Shown here: one piece after another, positions 1 through 7,355 of the stretch
Layout: each line of letters begins with the position of its first letter
Position numbering within the stretch: the first letter of the stretch is position 1
From: Actinomycetota bacterium
Lineage (GTDB): Bacteria > Actinomycetota > Thermoleophilia > Solirubrobacterales > Solirubrobacteraceae
Reading direction: 5' to 3'
DNA length: 64,000 bases
NCBI GenBank assembly: GCA_005888335.1
Contig: VAWY01000127.1
Location: 12,936 to 76,935, forward strand
Made by a program: the position numbers and the translations under genes
Notes under the pieces: model-generated
What the model was told of the DNA's origin: nothing
Seen by the model: only the letters and a program-made list of their open reading frames with translations
The model's database searches: none

Positions 1-1
1 G

Positions 2-268
2 TCGGGGTTCGTCCGCTACGGGCGCATCGTGCGCTTCGTGCGCGCCGTGCTGCGTGAGGCGTCGCACCCGGACCCCGTGCCGGTGGTGCTGACGTGCGGC
101 GCCGCCGAGGAGAACGTCCACAACAATCGCGTGATGGCGCGGGCGCTGGCCGGTCAGGGCTACGACGCGGCGCTGCACGAGGTCGGCGGCGGCCACGACT
201 TCGGCGCGTGGGGCGATGCGCTGGACCCATGGCTGACCGGCCTGCTGGCCCGGCTGTGGGCGCCGTGA
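2..268 (+). CDS. Esterase-like alpha/beta hydrolase, C-terminal fragment
   Basis: The reading frame is open from the window edge, so the start and the nucleophile region lie to the left of the window. The 88 visible residues end in a pattern typical of the C-terminal third of esterase D/enterochelin-esterase-like proteins. A beta strand (PVPVVLTCG) and the signature EENVHNN are followed by GGGHDFGAW, whose His is the likely catalytic histidine. The stop codon overlaps the GTG start of the next gene (GTGA), so the two are co-translated, and a third gene follows in the same way. The neighbours (a second esterase and an ATP-grasp ligase) suggest a role in processing a ligated product, but the substrate cannot be read from the sequence. 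The family call is moderately sure because only the end is present. Confidence 0.7.
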   Translation, partial: SGFVRYGRIVRFVRAVLREASHPDPVPVVLTCGAAEENVHNNRVMARALAGQGYDAALHEVGGGHDFGAWGDALDPWLTGLLARLWAP

Positions 269-1008
269 GCGGCCACACCGTCGAACTGTTCTCGCCGGCG
301 ATCGGCGCGGCGGGCACCGTTGTCGTCCACGGGCACTGGGGGCGGCCGGCGCTCGCCTTCCCGGCCGAGGGCGGCGACGCGTGGGAGTTCGAGCGCCAGG
401 GGATGGTCGGAGCGGTCGGCGGACTGATCGAGGGCGGGCGGGTGAAGCTCTACTGCGTCGACTCTTTCGACAGCGCCTCGTGGTCGAACCGCGCGCTGCC
501 GCTCGAGCAGCGCGCCCGCGAGCACGCTCGCTACGAGTCGTGGATCCTCGACCAGGTCGTGCCGTTCGTCCGCGACGACAGCGGCGGCGCGAGCGAGATC
601 ATCACCACGGGCGTGAGCCTCGGCGCCTTCCACGCCGCGAACTTCGCGCTCAAGCGCGCCGACGTCTTCCCGCTCGCGATCTGCCTGTCGGGCAACTACG
701 ACCCCGCCGGCTGGGACGGCTGGGGCGAGCGCGGCGAGGCCGCCTACTTCAACAACCCGCTCGACTACGTCTCGCACCTCGGGGGCGACCATCTGACGTG
801 GCTGCGCGAGCGCCTGAGCGTGCTGCTCGTCTGCGGCCAGGGCCAGTGGGAGGACACCACGGGCGCGCTGGACTCCACGCGGCGCCTGGCCGCACTGTTG
901 GCGTCCAAGGGGATCCGTTGCGAGCTGGACCTGTGGGGGTACGACACACCGCACGACTGGCCGTCGTGGCGCGCGCAGCTCGCGCACCACCTTCCGCGCT
1001 TCTGCTGA
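265..1008 (+). CDS. Putative esterase (alpha/beta hydrolase, 247 aa)
   Basis: The GTG at 265 overlaps the preceding stop and gives a 247-residue protein. Upstream in-frame ATGs would read through the previous gene. The N-terminus carries a short beta-rich segment (VHGHWGRPALAFP, residues 21-33) found in small bacterial putative esterases. The nucleophile elbow is GVSLG at residues 116-120, with Ser118 as the expected nucleophile, and the likely catalytic His is in TPHDW near residue 233. No signal peptide is visible, so a cytoplasmic location is inferred. It is the second hydrolase of a tight trio: the stop overlaps the ATG of the ATP-grasp gene (TGATG). Two hydrolases next to one ligase would fit editing or release of an amide- or ester-linked product; this is an inference. 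Confidence 0.75.
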   Translation: MSGHTVELFSPAIGAAGTVVVHGHWGRPALAFPAEGGDAWEFERQGMVGAVGGLIEGGRVKLYCVDSFDSASWSNRALPLEQRAREHARYESWILDQVVPFVRDDSGGASEIITTGVSLGAFHAANFALKRADVFPLAICLSGNYDPAGWDGWGERGEAAYFNNPLDYVSHLGGDHLTWLRERLSVLLVCGQGQWEDTTGALDSTRRLAALLASKGIRCELDLWGYDTPHDWPSWRAQLAHHLPRFC

Positions 1009-2261
1009 TGGCGGAGACCACCCACCTCATCGGCCTGCTCCTCGGCACCGAGGAGGACTGGCCCCGCGCGTTCGAGACGCTCGTCGAGCGCGTCGGGCCG
1101 ATCACCGACGCGGGCGGCCGGCGCCACCGGATCGCGACCGAGCGGATCACCATCGAGCCGTTCGACCTGCGCTACAAGCCGCGCTACGAGCTCGTGATCG
1201 ACCGGCTCGCCTACTGGTACTACCTCCCGCGCGAGTGGCTGAAGAAGATCGCGCTGATGGACGACGTCTACCTGCTCAACAGCCCGTTCACGTTCCAGTC
1301 CATGGAGAAGCACGCCGCGTACTGCGCGATGATCCGGCTCGGGCTGAAGGTGCCGGCAACCGTGCTCGTCCCGCACAAGGACCCGCCCGACAACGCGCGC
1401 TTCCAGTTCACCGCCGCGCGCTACAACCTGCCCTTCGACCTCTCCGCGATCGCCGAGGAGATCGGCTACCCGCTGTTCATGAAGCCCTATGACGGCGGCC
1501 AGTGGATCGGCGTCAGCCGCATCCGCAACCGCGACGAGCTCAGCCGCGCCTACGACGCATCGGGGCGGCGGCTCATGCACCTGCAGGCGTCGGTGGAGGG
1601 CTACGACGTCTTCGCGCGGTCGCTCTCGATCGGCCCCGAGACGATGGTCATGAACTTCCGGCCCGAGCTGCCCATGCACGACCGCTACGCCGTCGCGCAC
1701 GACTTCCTGTCGCCGGAGGCGGGCGAGGAGGTCCTCACCATCAGCCGGCTGATCAACGCGTTCTTCCGCTGGGAGTTCAACTCGTGCGAGTGCCTGGTGC
1801 GCGACGGCGAGGTCCACCCGATCGACTACGCGAACGCGTCGCCGGACGTGGCGCTCACGAGCCTGCACTACTACTTCCCGTGGGCCATGAAGACGCTGGT
1901 CAAGTGGTGCGTGTTCTGCGTCGTCACCGGCCGGCGCCCGCGCCTCGACCTCGACACGCGCCGCTACTTCGAGGTCGGCGACCGCGACGACCTCGGCTAT
2001 CAGGAGAAGCTCGCCGCCTACCGGCGGCTGGCCGACGACCACTTCGAGGCCGACCGCTACCACGACTTCTGCGCCAGCCGGCTCGCGCACGTCGACGAGC
2101 TCGTCCTCGACTGGGTCGCCTCGGCCGACTTCGACCGGCTGCTCGTCGAGACGGTCCGCTCGACCTACCCGGCCCACGAGCACGAGCGCTTCGCCGCCCA
2201 CCTGCGCGGGCTCGTGGGTCAGTGGGTGCGCGAGCAGGGCCGAGAGCCGGCGCCCGTCTGA
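1008..2261 (+). CDS. ATP-grasp domain ligase (417 aa)
   Basis: The ATG at 1008 overlaps the esterase stop. The protein has the layout of an ATP-grasp carboxylate-amine ligase. A central ATP-binding strand carries Lys159 (FMKPYDGGQWIGV), and the Mg-binding C-lobe contains WEFNSCE (255-261) and HPIDYANASPD (270-280). The first 100 residues form an unassigned N-terminal domain rich in aromatic residues (LAYWYYLPREW). The last 130 residues are helical and charged. Such enzymes activate a carboxylate as acyl phosphate and couple it to an amine or thiol. The partners here are unknown, and nothing in the sequence singles out RimK, glutathione or peptide substrates. Tight coupling to two esterase-like genes is the main functional clue. 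Confidence 0.8.
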   Translation: MAETTHLIGLLLGTEEDWPRAFETLVERVGPITDAGGRRHRIATERITIEPFDLRYKPRYELVIDRLAYWYYLPREWLKKIALMDDVYLLNSPFTFQSMEKHAAYCAMIRLGLKVPATVLVPHKDPPDNARFQFTAARYNLPFDLSAIAEEIGYPLFMKPYDGGQWIGVSRIRNRDELSRAYDASGRRLMHLQASVEGYDVFARSLSIGPETMVMNFRPELPMHDRYAVAHDFLSPEAGEEVLTISRLINAFFRWEFNSCECLVRDGEVHPIDYANASPDVALTSLHYYFPWAMKTLVKWCVFCVVTGRRPRLDLDTRRYFEVGDRDDLGYQEKLAAYRRLADDHFEADRYHDFCASRLAHVDELVLDWVASADFDRLLVETVRSTYPAHEHERFAAHLRGLVGQWVREQGREPAPV

Positions 2262-2268
2262 CGCAGCC

Positions 2269-2796
2269 TCAGCCCAGCTCTTCCTCGATCCCCGCGGTGC
2301 TCATCGCCTCCCACTGGTCGGCCACGGGATGGGCGAGCAGGATGAGGTCGCGCAGCTCGCCGTCGCGGTCGCGGACGTGGTCGCGCAGGAGGCCCTCGGC
2401 CTGGAAGCCGAGCGCCTGGAACATCGCCACGGCGCCGTCCTGCTCGGCGACCACCTCGACGACCAGCTTGCGCAACCCCGCCTGGACCGCCTGGATCAGC
2501 GCCCAGCGCGCGAGGTCGCGGCCGATCCCCGCGCGCCGGTGGTCGGGCGCGACGACGAGGCGCACCTCGCCGACGTGGTCCGACCAGCCGACAAGCGGGA
2601 CGACCGCGACGTAGCCGGTCACCGTGCCGTCCTCGCAGGCGATCGCGCGGGCGCCGGGGCGGTCGCGCAGCCAGCCCTCGACGGTGGCGCGGTCGAGCAC
2701 CTCCTCCTTGAAGAACGTGCGCTCGTGCTCGGGGACGCCGGCGAAGAACTCGAGCAGCGTGTCGGCGTCGTCGGGGCGCAGCGGGCGGACCTCCAT
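2269..2796 (-). CDS. GNAT-family N-acetyltransferase (175 aa)
   Basis: This is a single GNAT domain: acetyl-CoA-dependent transfer to an amine of unknown identity. The acetyl-CoA loop is visible as V-A-P-D-H-R-R-A-G-I-G (residues 82-92), which fits the Q/R-x-x-G-x-G/A motif. Upstream lie the usual beta strands (GTVTGYVAVVPLV, EVRLVV) and downstream the helix-strand pair ending in MFQALGFQAEG, where a tyrosine or aromatic often sits. The ATG at 2796 lies 5 bases after the stop of the PHA synthase gene on the same strand, so it is probably the last gene of the phaE-phaC transcript. It converges on the ATP-grasp gene with a 7-base gap. Substrate unknown; family call firm. Confidence 0.85.
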   Translation of the reverse strand: MEVRPLRPDDADTLLEFFAGVPEHERTFFKEEVLDRATVEGWLRDRPGARAIACEDGTVTGYVAVVPLVGWSDHVGEVRLVVAPDHRRAGIGRDLARWALIQAVQAGLRKLVVEVVAEQDGAVAMFQALGFQAEGLLRDHVRDRDGELRDLILLAHPVADQWEAMSTAGIEEELG

Positions 2797-2801
2797 CGCG
2801 C

Positions 2802-3890
2802 CTAGCCCCCTACCCGATCGCTGTGCCCGGCGATCCACTCCGCGATCTGCGGCAGCGTGACCTTCGCCGCGGTGCGGCTGGCCACCAGCCCGACGTGGCC
2901 GGCCTTCAGCCGCAGCTCGGAGGCGTCCTCGGAGCCGACGAGGCCGGTCAGCGGCTGCGCGGCGGCGATCGGGACGATGTGGTCGTGCTCGGCCATGACG
3001 TTCAGGAACGGGACCTTGATCGCGCCGAGGTCGACGGGCGTCCCCCCGAGGCGCAGGGTTCCCTCGACGAGCGCGTTCTCGCGCACGAGCTGCCCGACGG
3101 TCTGGCGGAACGTCGCCCCCGGGAACGGCACGTGGTCGCGCGTCCACTGCGCCATCGCCTGGTAGCCCTCGACGTACTCGTCGTTCCACAGGTGCTGCCA
3201 GAGCGTGGCGTAGGACGCGAGATCACCGGTCGGCCGCAGCAGCCGGAACGCGTTCTCGATCGCCTCGGGCGGCACGTTGCCCGTCTCGTCGACGAGCTCG
3301 TCCGGGTCGAGGCGCCCCTCGCGGATCAGGCCGGTCAGGGAGCGCATCCCGGCGTAGTCCACCGGCGTGGCCATGACGGCCAGGTTGCGCACCGGCATCT
3401 CCGGGTTGCGGGCGACCGAGAGCACGCTGAGCACGCCGCCGAAGCAGTAGCCGAGCAGCGTCACGTCGTCGGTCCCCGCCGCCTCGCGCGCCGCGTCGAC
3501 CGCCTCGGGCAGGTAGTGGTCGGCGTAGGTCTCGAGCGTGTTCTCGGCCTCGACGGCGTCGGCCACGCCCCAGTCGAGCAGCATCACGTCGAGCCCCGCG
3601 TCGAGCCAGAACCGCACCGCGCTGTTGCGCGGGTGCAGGTCGAGCACGTAGCTGCGGCTCACGAGGCTGTGCACGACCACCACCGGCGGCGCGTACTGCA
3701 CCGCCTCGCTGCGGTAGCGCCAGAGCTCGGCCTTGTCGCGCTTCCAGACGACGTCCTTGGGCGTCAGCCCGACCTTCGGGCGATCCGTCCCGGCCGCGTA
3801 GCGCAGGCCGTTGCGCCCGCGCCGGATCGCCCGGCGCACGTCGCCCTCGACGCGGCGCAGGAGGTCGTCGGGCGCGAGCGAGACCGCCAC
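2802..3890 (-). CDS. phaC: Class III-type polyhydroxyalkanoate synthase subunit PhaC
   Basis: This enzyme polymerises (R)-3-hydroxyacyl-CoA into PHA at the granule surface. The GTG at 3890, two bases after the stop of the upstream coiled-coil gene, gives 362 residues, the usual class III length. With this start the lipase-box nucleophile is Cys149 (GYCFGG), the Asp is Asp303 (AEHDHIVP) and the His is His332 (AGHVG). These positions are almost the same as the Cys149/Asp302/His331 triad known from the Allochromatium vinosum enzyme, which supports both the family and the start. A 3' GNAT gene follows after 5 bases. A second, longer PhaC is at 32433-34250, so this organism has at least two synthase types. 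Confidence is high for the family; in-vivo polymer production is inferred. Confidence 0.88.
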   Translation of the reverse strand: MAVSLAPDDLLRRVEGDVRRAIRRGRNGLRYAAGTDRPKVGLTPKDVVWKRDKAELWRYRSEAVQYAPPVVVVHSLVSRSYVLDLHPRNSAVRFWLDAGLDVMLLDWGVADAVEAENTLETYADHYLPEAVDAAREAAGTDDVTLLGYCFGGVLSVLSVARNPEMPVRNLAVMATPVDYAGMRSLTGLIREGRLDPDELVDETGNVPPEAIENAFRLLRPTGDLASYATLWQHLWNDEYVEGYQAMAQWTRDHVPFPGATFRQTVGQLVRENALVEGTLRLGGTPVDLGAIKVPFLNVMAEHDHIVPIAAAQPLTGLVGSEDASELRLKAGHVGLVASRTAAKVTLPQIAEWIAGHSDRVGG

Positions 3891-3892
3891 CG

Positions 3893-4210
3893 TCAGCGCC
3901 TCGCCGGCGGCTTGCGGGGCTTGCCGTCGGTCGCCCGCTCGAGCTCGCGCTGCAGCGCGCGGACCTGGCGCTGGAGCTCGGTGACCTGCTGGGTCAGGCG
4001 CCGCACGTCCGTCGCCGCCGGCAGGTTGGCGAAGTGCAGCGCGCGCCGCGTGCGGCGCTCCACCTCGCGCTGCAGGCGGCGGTTGACGCGCAGCGCGACG
4101 GCCAGGACGTCGGCGAACGCGCCGCTGCGCGCGCCCGACGCGAGCGTGTCGCCGAGCGGCTTCTCGACGGCGTCGAAGGCGCGGCGCCAAAGGGGGGCCC
4201 GGCCGGCCAT
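3893..4210 (-). CDS. Short coiled-coil protein, candidate PhaE/PhaR-like subunit (105 aa)
   Basis: A small basic protein with an N-terminal helical region and a heptad-like stretch from about residue 68 to 92 (RRLTQQVTELQRQVRALQRE), followed by a Lys/Arg/Pro-rich tail. Class III and IV synthases need a second subunit (PhaE or PhaR). The segment NLPAATDVRRL just before the coiled coil resembles the phasin-like end of PhaE proteins. At 105 residues it is much shorter than a normal PhaE, so only the contact region may remain. It lies two bases upstream of phaC and shares its transcript. The role as synthase partner is inferred from context; a granule-associated phasin is the alternative. Confidence 0.6.
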   Translation of the reverse strand: MAGRAPLWRRAFDAVEKPLGDTLASGARSGAFADVLAVALRVNRRLQREVERRTRRALHFANLPAATDVRRLTQQVTELQRQVRALQRELERATDGKPRKPPARR

Positions 4211-4269
4211 CAGCCGGAAGCTACCCGGCCGCGACTCGGCCTGATCGCCGCGCGCGATCCATCACAGCC

Positions 4270-4288
4270 GCTGATGCATCGCGTCAGC
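4270..4288. promoter_or_regulatory. Candidate LysR-type binding site
   Basis: The 113-bp divergent gap between the phaE-like gene and the LysR gene contains GCTGA-N9-TCAGC, a perfect 5-base inverted repeat with a 9-base spacer. The spacing is within the range seen for LysR-type boxes and the position fits autoregulation plus control of phaE-phaC. It is a single short palindrome in GC-rich DNA, so chance cannot be excluded. Confidence 0.3.
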
Positions 4289-4323
4289 ACTTCGACTAGG
4301 TCGCGCGGGCGGGGCGTGCTTGG

Positions 4324-5247
4324 ATGGGCGCCATGGAGCTCCGTCACCTGCGCACGATCGCCGCCGTGGCGCGCCACGGCTCGTTCTCGAGAGCCGCCGA
4401 GGAGCTGCACCTGGCCCAGTCGGCGGTGTCCCAGCAGATCCGGCGCCTCGAGCAGGAGCTCGGCGTCGAGGTCTTCCGCCGCTCGAGCCGCTCGGTCGAG
4501 CTGACCCCCGAGGGCGAGGTGATCCTCGGCTACGCGCACCGCGTGCTGCGCGAGGTCGACGGCCTGCACTCCGAGCTCGGCGAGCTGACCGGGCTCGTGC
4601 GCGGCGAGCTGCGGATCGGCGGCATGTACCCGACCGGTCCCTACGACCTCGCCGAGATGCTCGCCGAGTTCCGGCGGCGCCACCCGGGCGTGGCGATCAA
4701 CATGGTCGAGGACACCCAGGACGACCTGCTGGCCCGGCTGCGCGCCGACGAGCTGGACTGCGCGTTCACCGCGGTCGAGCCGGACACGCTCGGCGACGAG
4801 TACGCCGCGACGCTCATCTGGGAAGAGGAGTTCGTCGTCGCCGTCCCGACGAACCACCCGCTCACCCGCGGCGGCCACGTGACCTTCGAGCAGCTCGCGG
4901 GCGAGGACCTCATCGCCTACCGCGAGAACTCGGCGCTGCGCCGGCGCCTCGAGCGCACGATGGCCGACCGCGGCCTCGCCCCGCGCAACGCGTTCATCTG
5001 CACCGAGATGGCCGCGGTCCGCGCGCTGGTCAGCAAGGGCCTCGGCCTCGCGGTGATCCCGCGCTCGGTCGCCGAGCAGGAGGGGCCGGCGATCGCCCTG
5101 CGCCCGATCGGGCCCGAGCGCTTCACCTGGCCCGTCGCGCTGGTGTGGCGCGCGGCGCGCCGGCAGCCGGCCGCGGCGAAGGCGTTCCTGGCCGTCGCGC
5201 TCGAACTGGCCGACCGGACGGAGCGTCCCGCGCTGAAGGTCGCCTAG
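4324..5247 (+). CDS. LysR-family transcriptional regulator (307 aa)
   Basis: A standard LysR regulator: an N-terminal winged helix-turn-helix (residues 4-63, with SFSRAAEELHLAQSAVSQQI as the recognition region) and a C-terminal substrate-binding domain (about 90-300) of the periplasmic-binding-protein fold. Length is typical for the family. Two possible ATGs, at 4324 and 4333 (MGAMELRHL), differ by three residues; most LysR proteins begin close to MELRHL, so the second is equally likely. It is divergent from the PHA synthase genes and upstream of an unrelated secreted protein. Control of the phaE-phaC-GNAT transcript is the simplest guess, since LysR regulators often act on a divergent neighbour. 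Inducer unknown. Confidence 0.88.
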   Translation: MGAMELRHLRTIAAVARHGSFSRAAEELHLAQSAVSQQIRRLEQELGVEVFRRSSRSVELTPEGEVILGYAHRVLREVDGLHSELGELTGLVRGELRIGGMYPTGPYDLAEMLAEFRRRHPGVAINMVEDTQDDLLARLRADELDCAFTAVEPDTLGDEYAATLIWEEEFVVAVPTNHPLTRGGHVTFEQLAGEDLIAYRENSALRRRLERTMADRGLAPRNAFICTEMAAVRALVSKGLGLAVIPRSVAEQEGPAIALRPIGPERFTWPVALVWRAARRQPAAAKAFLAVALELADRTERPALKVA

Positions 5248-5310
5248 CCTCCGCCGCCCAGGGGACATTTTGCCCCCCGGGAGCGCAGCGGTCCGCTGTA
5301 CGTTCACCCC

Positions 5311-7353
5311 ATGTCCCCCCGGGTCCGCGCCGTGATCGCCGTGGCGGTCGGCTGCGGCGTGGCGGCCGGGGCCGGAGCTCCCGCGGAGGCGGCCAAGGGC
5401 GGCCGCGCGCCCGTGCGCCTCAGCGCCATCCCCTCGCTGACCGCCAACCAGCGGTCGCTGACGATGGCGGTGCGCTCGGCGCCGCGCGCGACGTGCCGGC
5501 TCGCGGTCGGCGTCGCCGGCCGGCGCACCGTCTTCCCGCCGCTCGCGACCGACGCCCGGGGGCGCGGGCGCCTGCGCTGGCAGGTGCCGGGCAACGGCCC
5601 GAGCGGGCTGTGGCGCTTCACCGCGACGTGCCAGAAGGGCAGCCGGCGCGGAGCCCGCCGCGCGCGGCGGCATCTGACGATCAGCCGCGGCCGGGGCGGC
5701 GGCGCGCTCGTCGCCCACAGTTCGACCGAGGTCCTGCAGGGAACGTTCCTGGCCAACGCCGGCGGCGCCCTCGGCCGGTCCTGCGGCCACGTCGTCGGCG
5801 GCGGGACGGTCTGCTTCACCGACGACCCGCTCTTCAGGCTCGCCGGGCAGTCGACGTGGTACGCGCTGGGCCGGCGCCCCGATCTCAACGGCGTCGTCCA
5901 CGGCGACGCGCGCAAGTGGCTCGCCGAGGCGCGCGCGAAGGCCGCCGAGGGCACGACGCCGGCGGCCGGCGCGATCGCCGTCTGGCGCGCGGGCGCCGGT
6001 GGCGCCGACCGGCTGCACGGCCATGTCGCCTACGTCGGCTCGGTCGCCCGGGGCGGCAAGACCGTCGTCGTCGACGAGGCCAACTGGGTCCCGGGCCTGG
6101 TCTCGCTGGGCCGCCGCGTCCGCGCGACCGAGATCGCCGGCTACATCTACCGGCCGGGCACCAATGCCGGCTCGCCCGGCGCCGGACCGGGCGCTCCCGG
6201 CGCGGCGGCCGACACCGACGGCGACGGCGTGCCCGACGCCGCCGACGCGTGCCCGCTGCAGGCCGGCGCGCCGGCCAACGCCGGCTGCCCGACCGGCTCG
6301 CGCTTTGAGACCGGCGACTTCGACAACGACGGGCGCGACGACGCGCTCGTCGTCACCGCCAAGCGGGCCGGACGCCCGAGCGGCGCCGACTACCGGGTCC
6401 TGACGTCGACAGGCTCGGGCCTGACCGCGGCCGGGGTGTGGGCGTCGGCCGACGACGTCGACGTCCCCAGCTCGCGCTTCGAGAGCGGCGACTTCAACAA
6501 CGACGGCAAGGAGGATCTCCTCGTCGTCACGGCCCGCCACGACGGGCACCCCAGCGGCGCCACGTACACCGTGCTGATCTCCGACGGCTCCAAGCTCGCG
6601 AGCGCCGGAGCGTGGAGCTTCTCGGAGGACGTCGACGTCTCCGCGTCGCGCTTCCTCGTCGGCGACCTGACCAACGACAGCCGCGACGACCTGATCGTCG
6701 TCACGCCCCGGCGCGCCGGGCACCCGAGCGGCGCCGACTTCACCGCGCTCGTCTCCACCGGCTCGGGCTTCACCAACGCCGGCCTCTGGGCCTCGGCCGA
6801 CGACGTCGACGTCTCGGCGTCGCGCTTCGTCACGACCGATCTCACCGGCGACGGTCGCACGGACGTCATCGCGGTCACGCCGCGGCGGGCCGCCGCGCCG
6901 AGCGGCGCGGACTACCGGGTCCTGACGTCGACCGGCTCCAAGCTCAACGCCGCGGCTGCGTGGGGCTCGGCCGACGACGTCGACGTGGCCGGCTCGCGCT
7001 TCCTCGGCGGCGACTTCAACAACGACGGCAACGAGGACCTGCTCGCCGTCACGGCCCGGCGCGCCGGCAGCCCGAGCGGCGCGACGTACACGGTCCTGAC
7101 GTCCAGCGGCTCCGCCTTCAACGCCCCGAGCGTCTGGGGCGGCGCCGACGATGTCGACGTCGCCGGGTCGCGCTTCCTGAGCGGGGACGTCACGAGCGAG
7201 GGCCGCACGGACCTGGTCGTCGTGACCGCACGGCGCGCCGGCAGCCCGAGCGGCGCGAGCTACGCCGTCCTGACGTCCGGCGGGTCGGCCTTCACCACCC
7301 CCGGTGTGTGGGGCTTCTCGGACGACGTCGACATCGGCGCGCTCGACGACTGA
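5311..7353 (+). CDS. Secreted CHAP-like/FG-GAP-repeat protein (680 aa)
   Basis: A signal peptide (positive start, hydrophobic VIAVAVGCGVAAGAGA, AxA cleavage near 25-28) points to export. Residues about 135-283 look like a CHAP amidase domain: GQSTWYALG (179-187), LHGHVAYVG (235-243, His238) and DEANWVPG (255-262). The expected catalytic Cys of the GQCTWY motif is Ser181 here. Residues 301-326 hold a thrombospondin type-3-like calcium motif (DTDGDGVPDAADACP). From residue 330 to the end are six FG-GAP/VCBS-like repeats with calcium-type loops such as NNDGKED. CHAP domains cleave peptidoglycan peptide bonds, but with Ser in place of Cys this copy may only bind. It stands alone, downstream of the LysR gene. 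Confidence 0.75.
   Translation: MSPRVRAVIAVAVGCGVAAGAGAPAEAAKGGRAPVRLSAIPSLTANQRSLTMAVRSAPRATCRLAVGVAGRRTVFPPLATDARGRGRLRWQVPGNGPSGLWRFTATCQKGSRRGARRARRHLTISRGRGGGALVAHSSTEVLQGTFLANAGGALGRSCGHVVGGGTVCFTDDPLFRLAGQSTWYALGRRPDLNGVVHGDARKWLAEARAKAAEGTTPAAGAIAVWRAGAGGADRLHGHVAYVGSVARGGKTVVVDEANWVPGLVSLGRRVRATEIAGYIYRPGTNAGSPGAGPGAPGAAADTDGDGVPDAADACPLQAGAPANAGCPTGSRFETGDFDNDGRDDALVVTAKRAGRPSGADYRVLTSTGSGLTAAGVWASADDVDVPSSRFESGDFNNDGKEDLLVVTARHDGHPSGATYTVLISDGSKLASAGAWSFSEDVDVSASRFLVGDLTNDSRDDLIVVTPRRAGHPSGADFTALVSTGSGFTNAGLWASADDVDVSASRFVTTDLTGDGRTDVIAVTPRRAAAPSGADYRVLTSTGSKLNAAAAWGSADDVDVAGSRFLGGDFNNDGNEDLLAVTARRAGSPSGATYTVLTSSGSAFNAPSVWGGADDVDVAGSRFLSGDVTSEGRTDLVVVTARRAGSPSGASYAVLTSGGSAFTTPGVWGFSDDVDIGALDD
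6298..7341 (+). repeat. Six tandem 174-bp coding repeats (58 aa each)
   Basis: Inside the secreted protein the motif SRF begins at residues 330, 388, 446, 504, 562 and 620, exactly 58 residues apart, giving 6 x 174 bp with no insertion or deletion. Each unit has a calcium-loop segment (for example GDFNNDGKED), VVTxRRAGxPSGA, a strand (YxVLxSxGS) and the linker ADDVDV. This is a beta-propeller or FG-GAP-like array expanded by in-frame duplication. Confidence 0.9.
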
Positions 7354-7355
7354 CG

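Noticed and set aside
5261..5276. GGGG-N8-CCCC hairpin after the LysR gene as a terminator
   Set aside because: Only four firm pairs, an 8-base loop and no T-run; too weak to call.
6298..7341. Regular repeats that could be read as a CRISPR-like or mobile repeat array
   Set aside because: They are in-frame, 174-bp protein repeats without spacers and are explained by FG-GAP-like blades.
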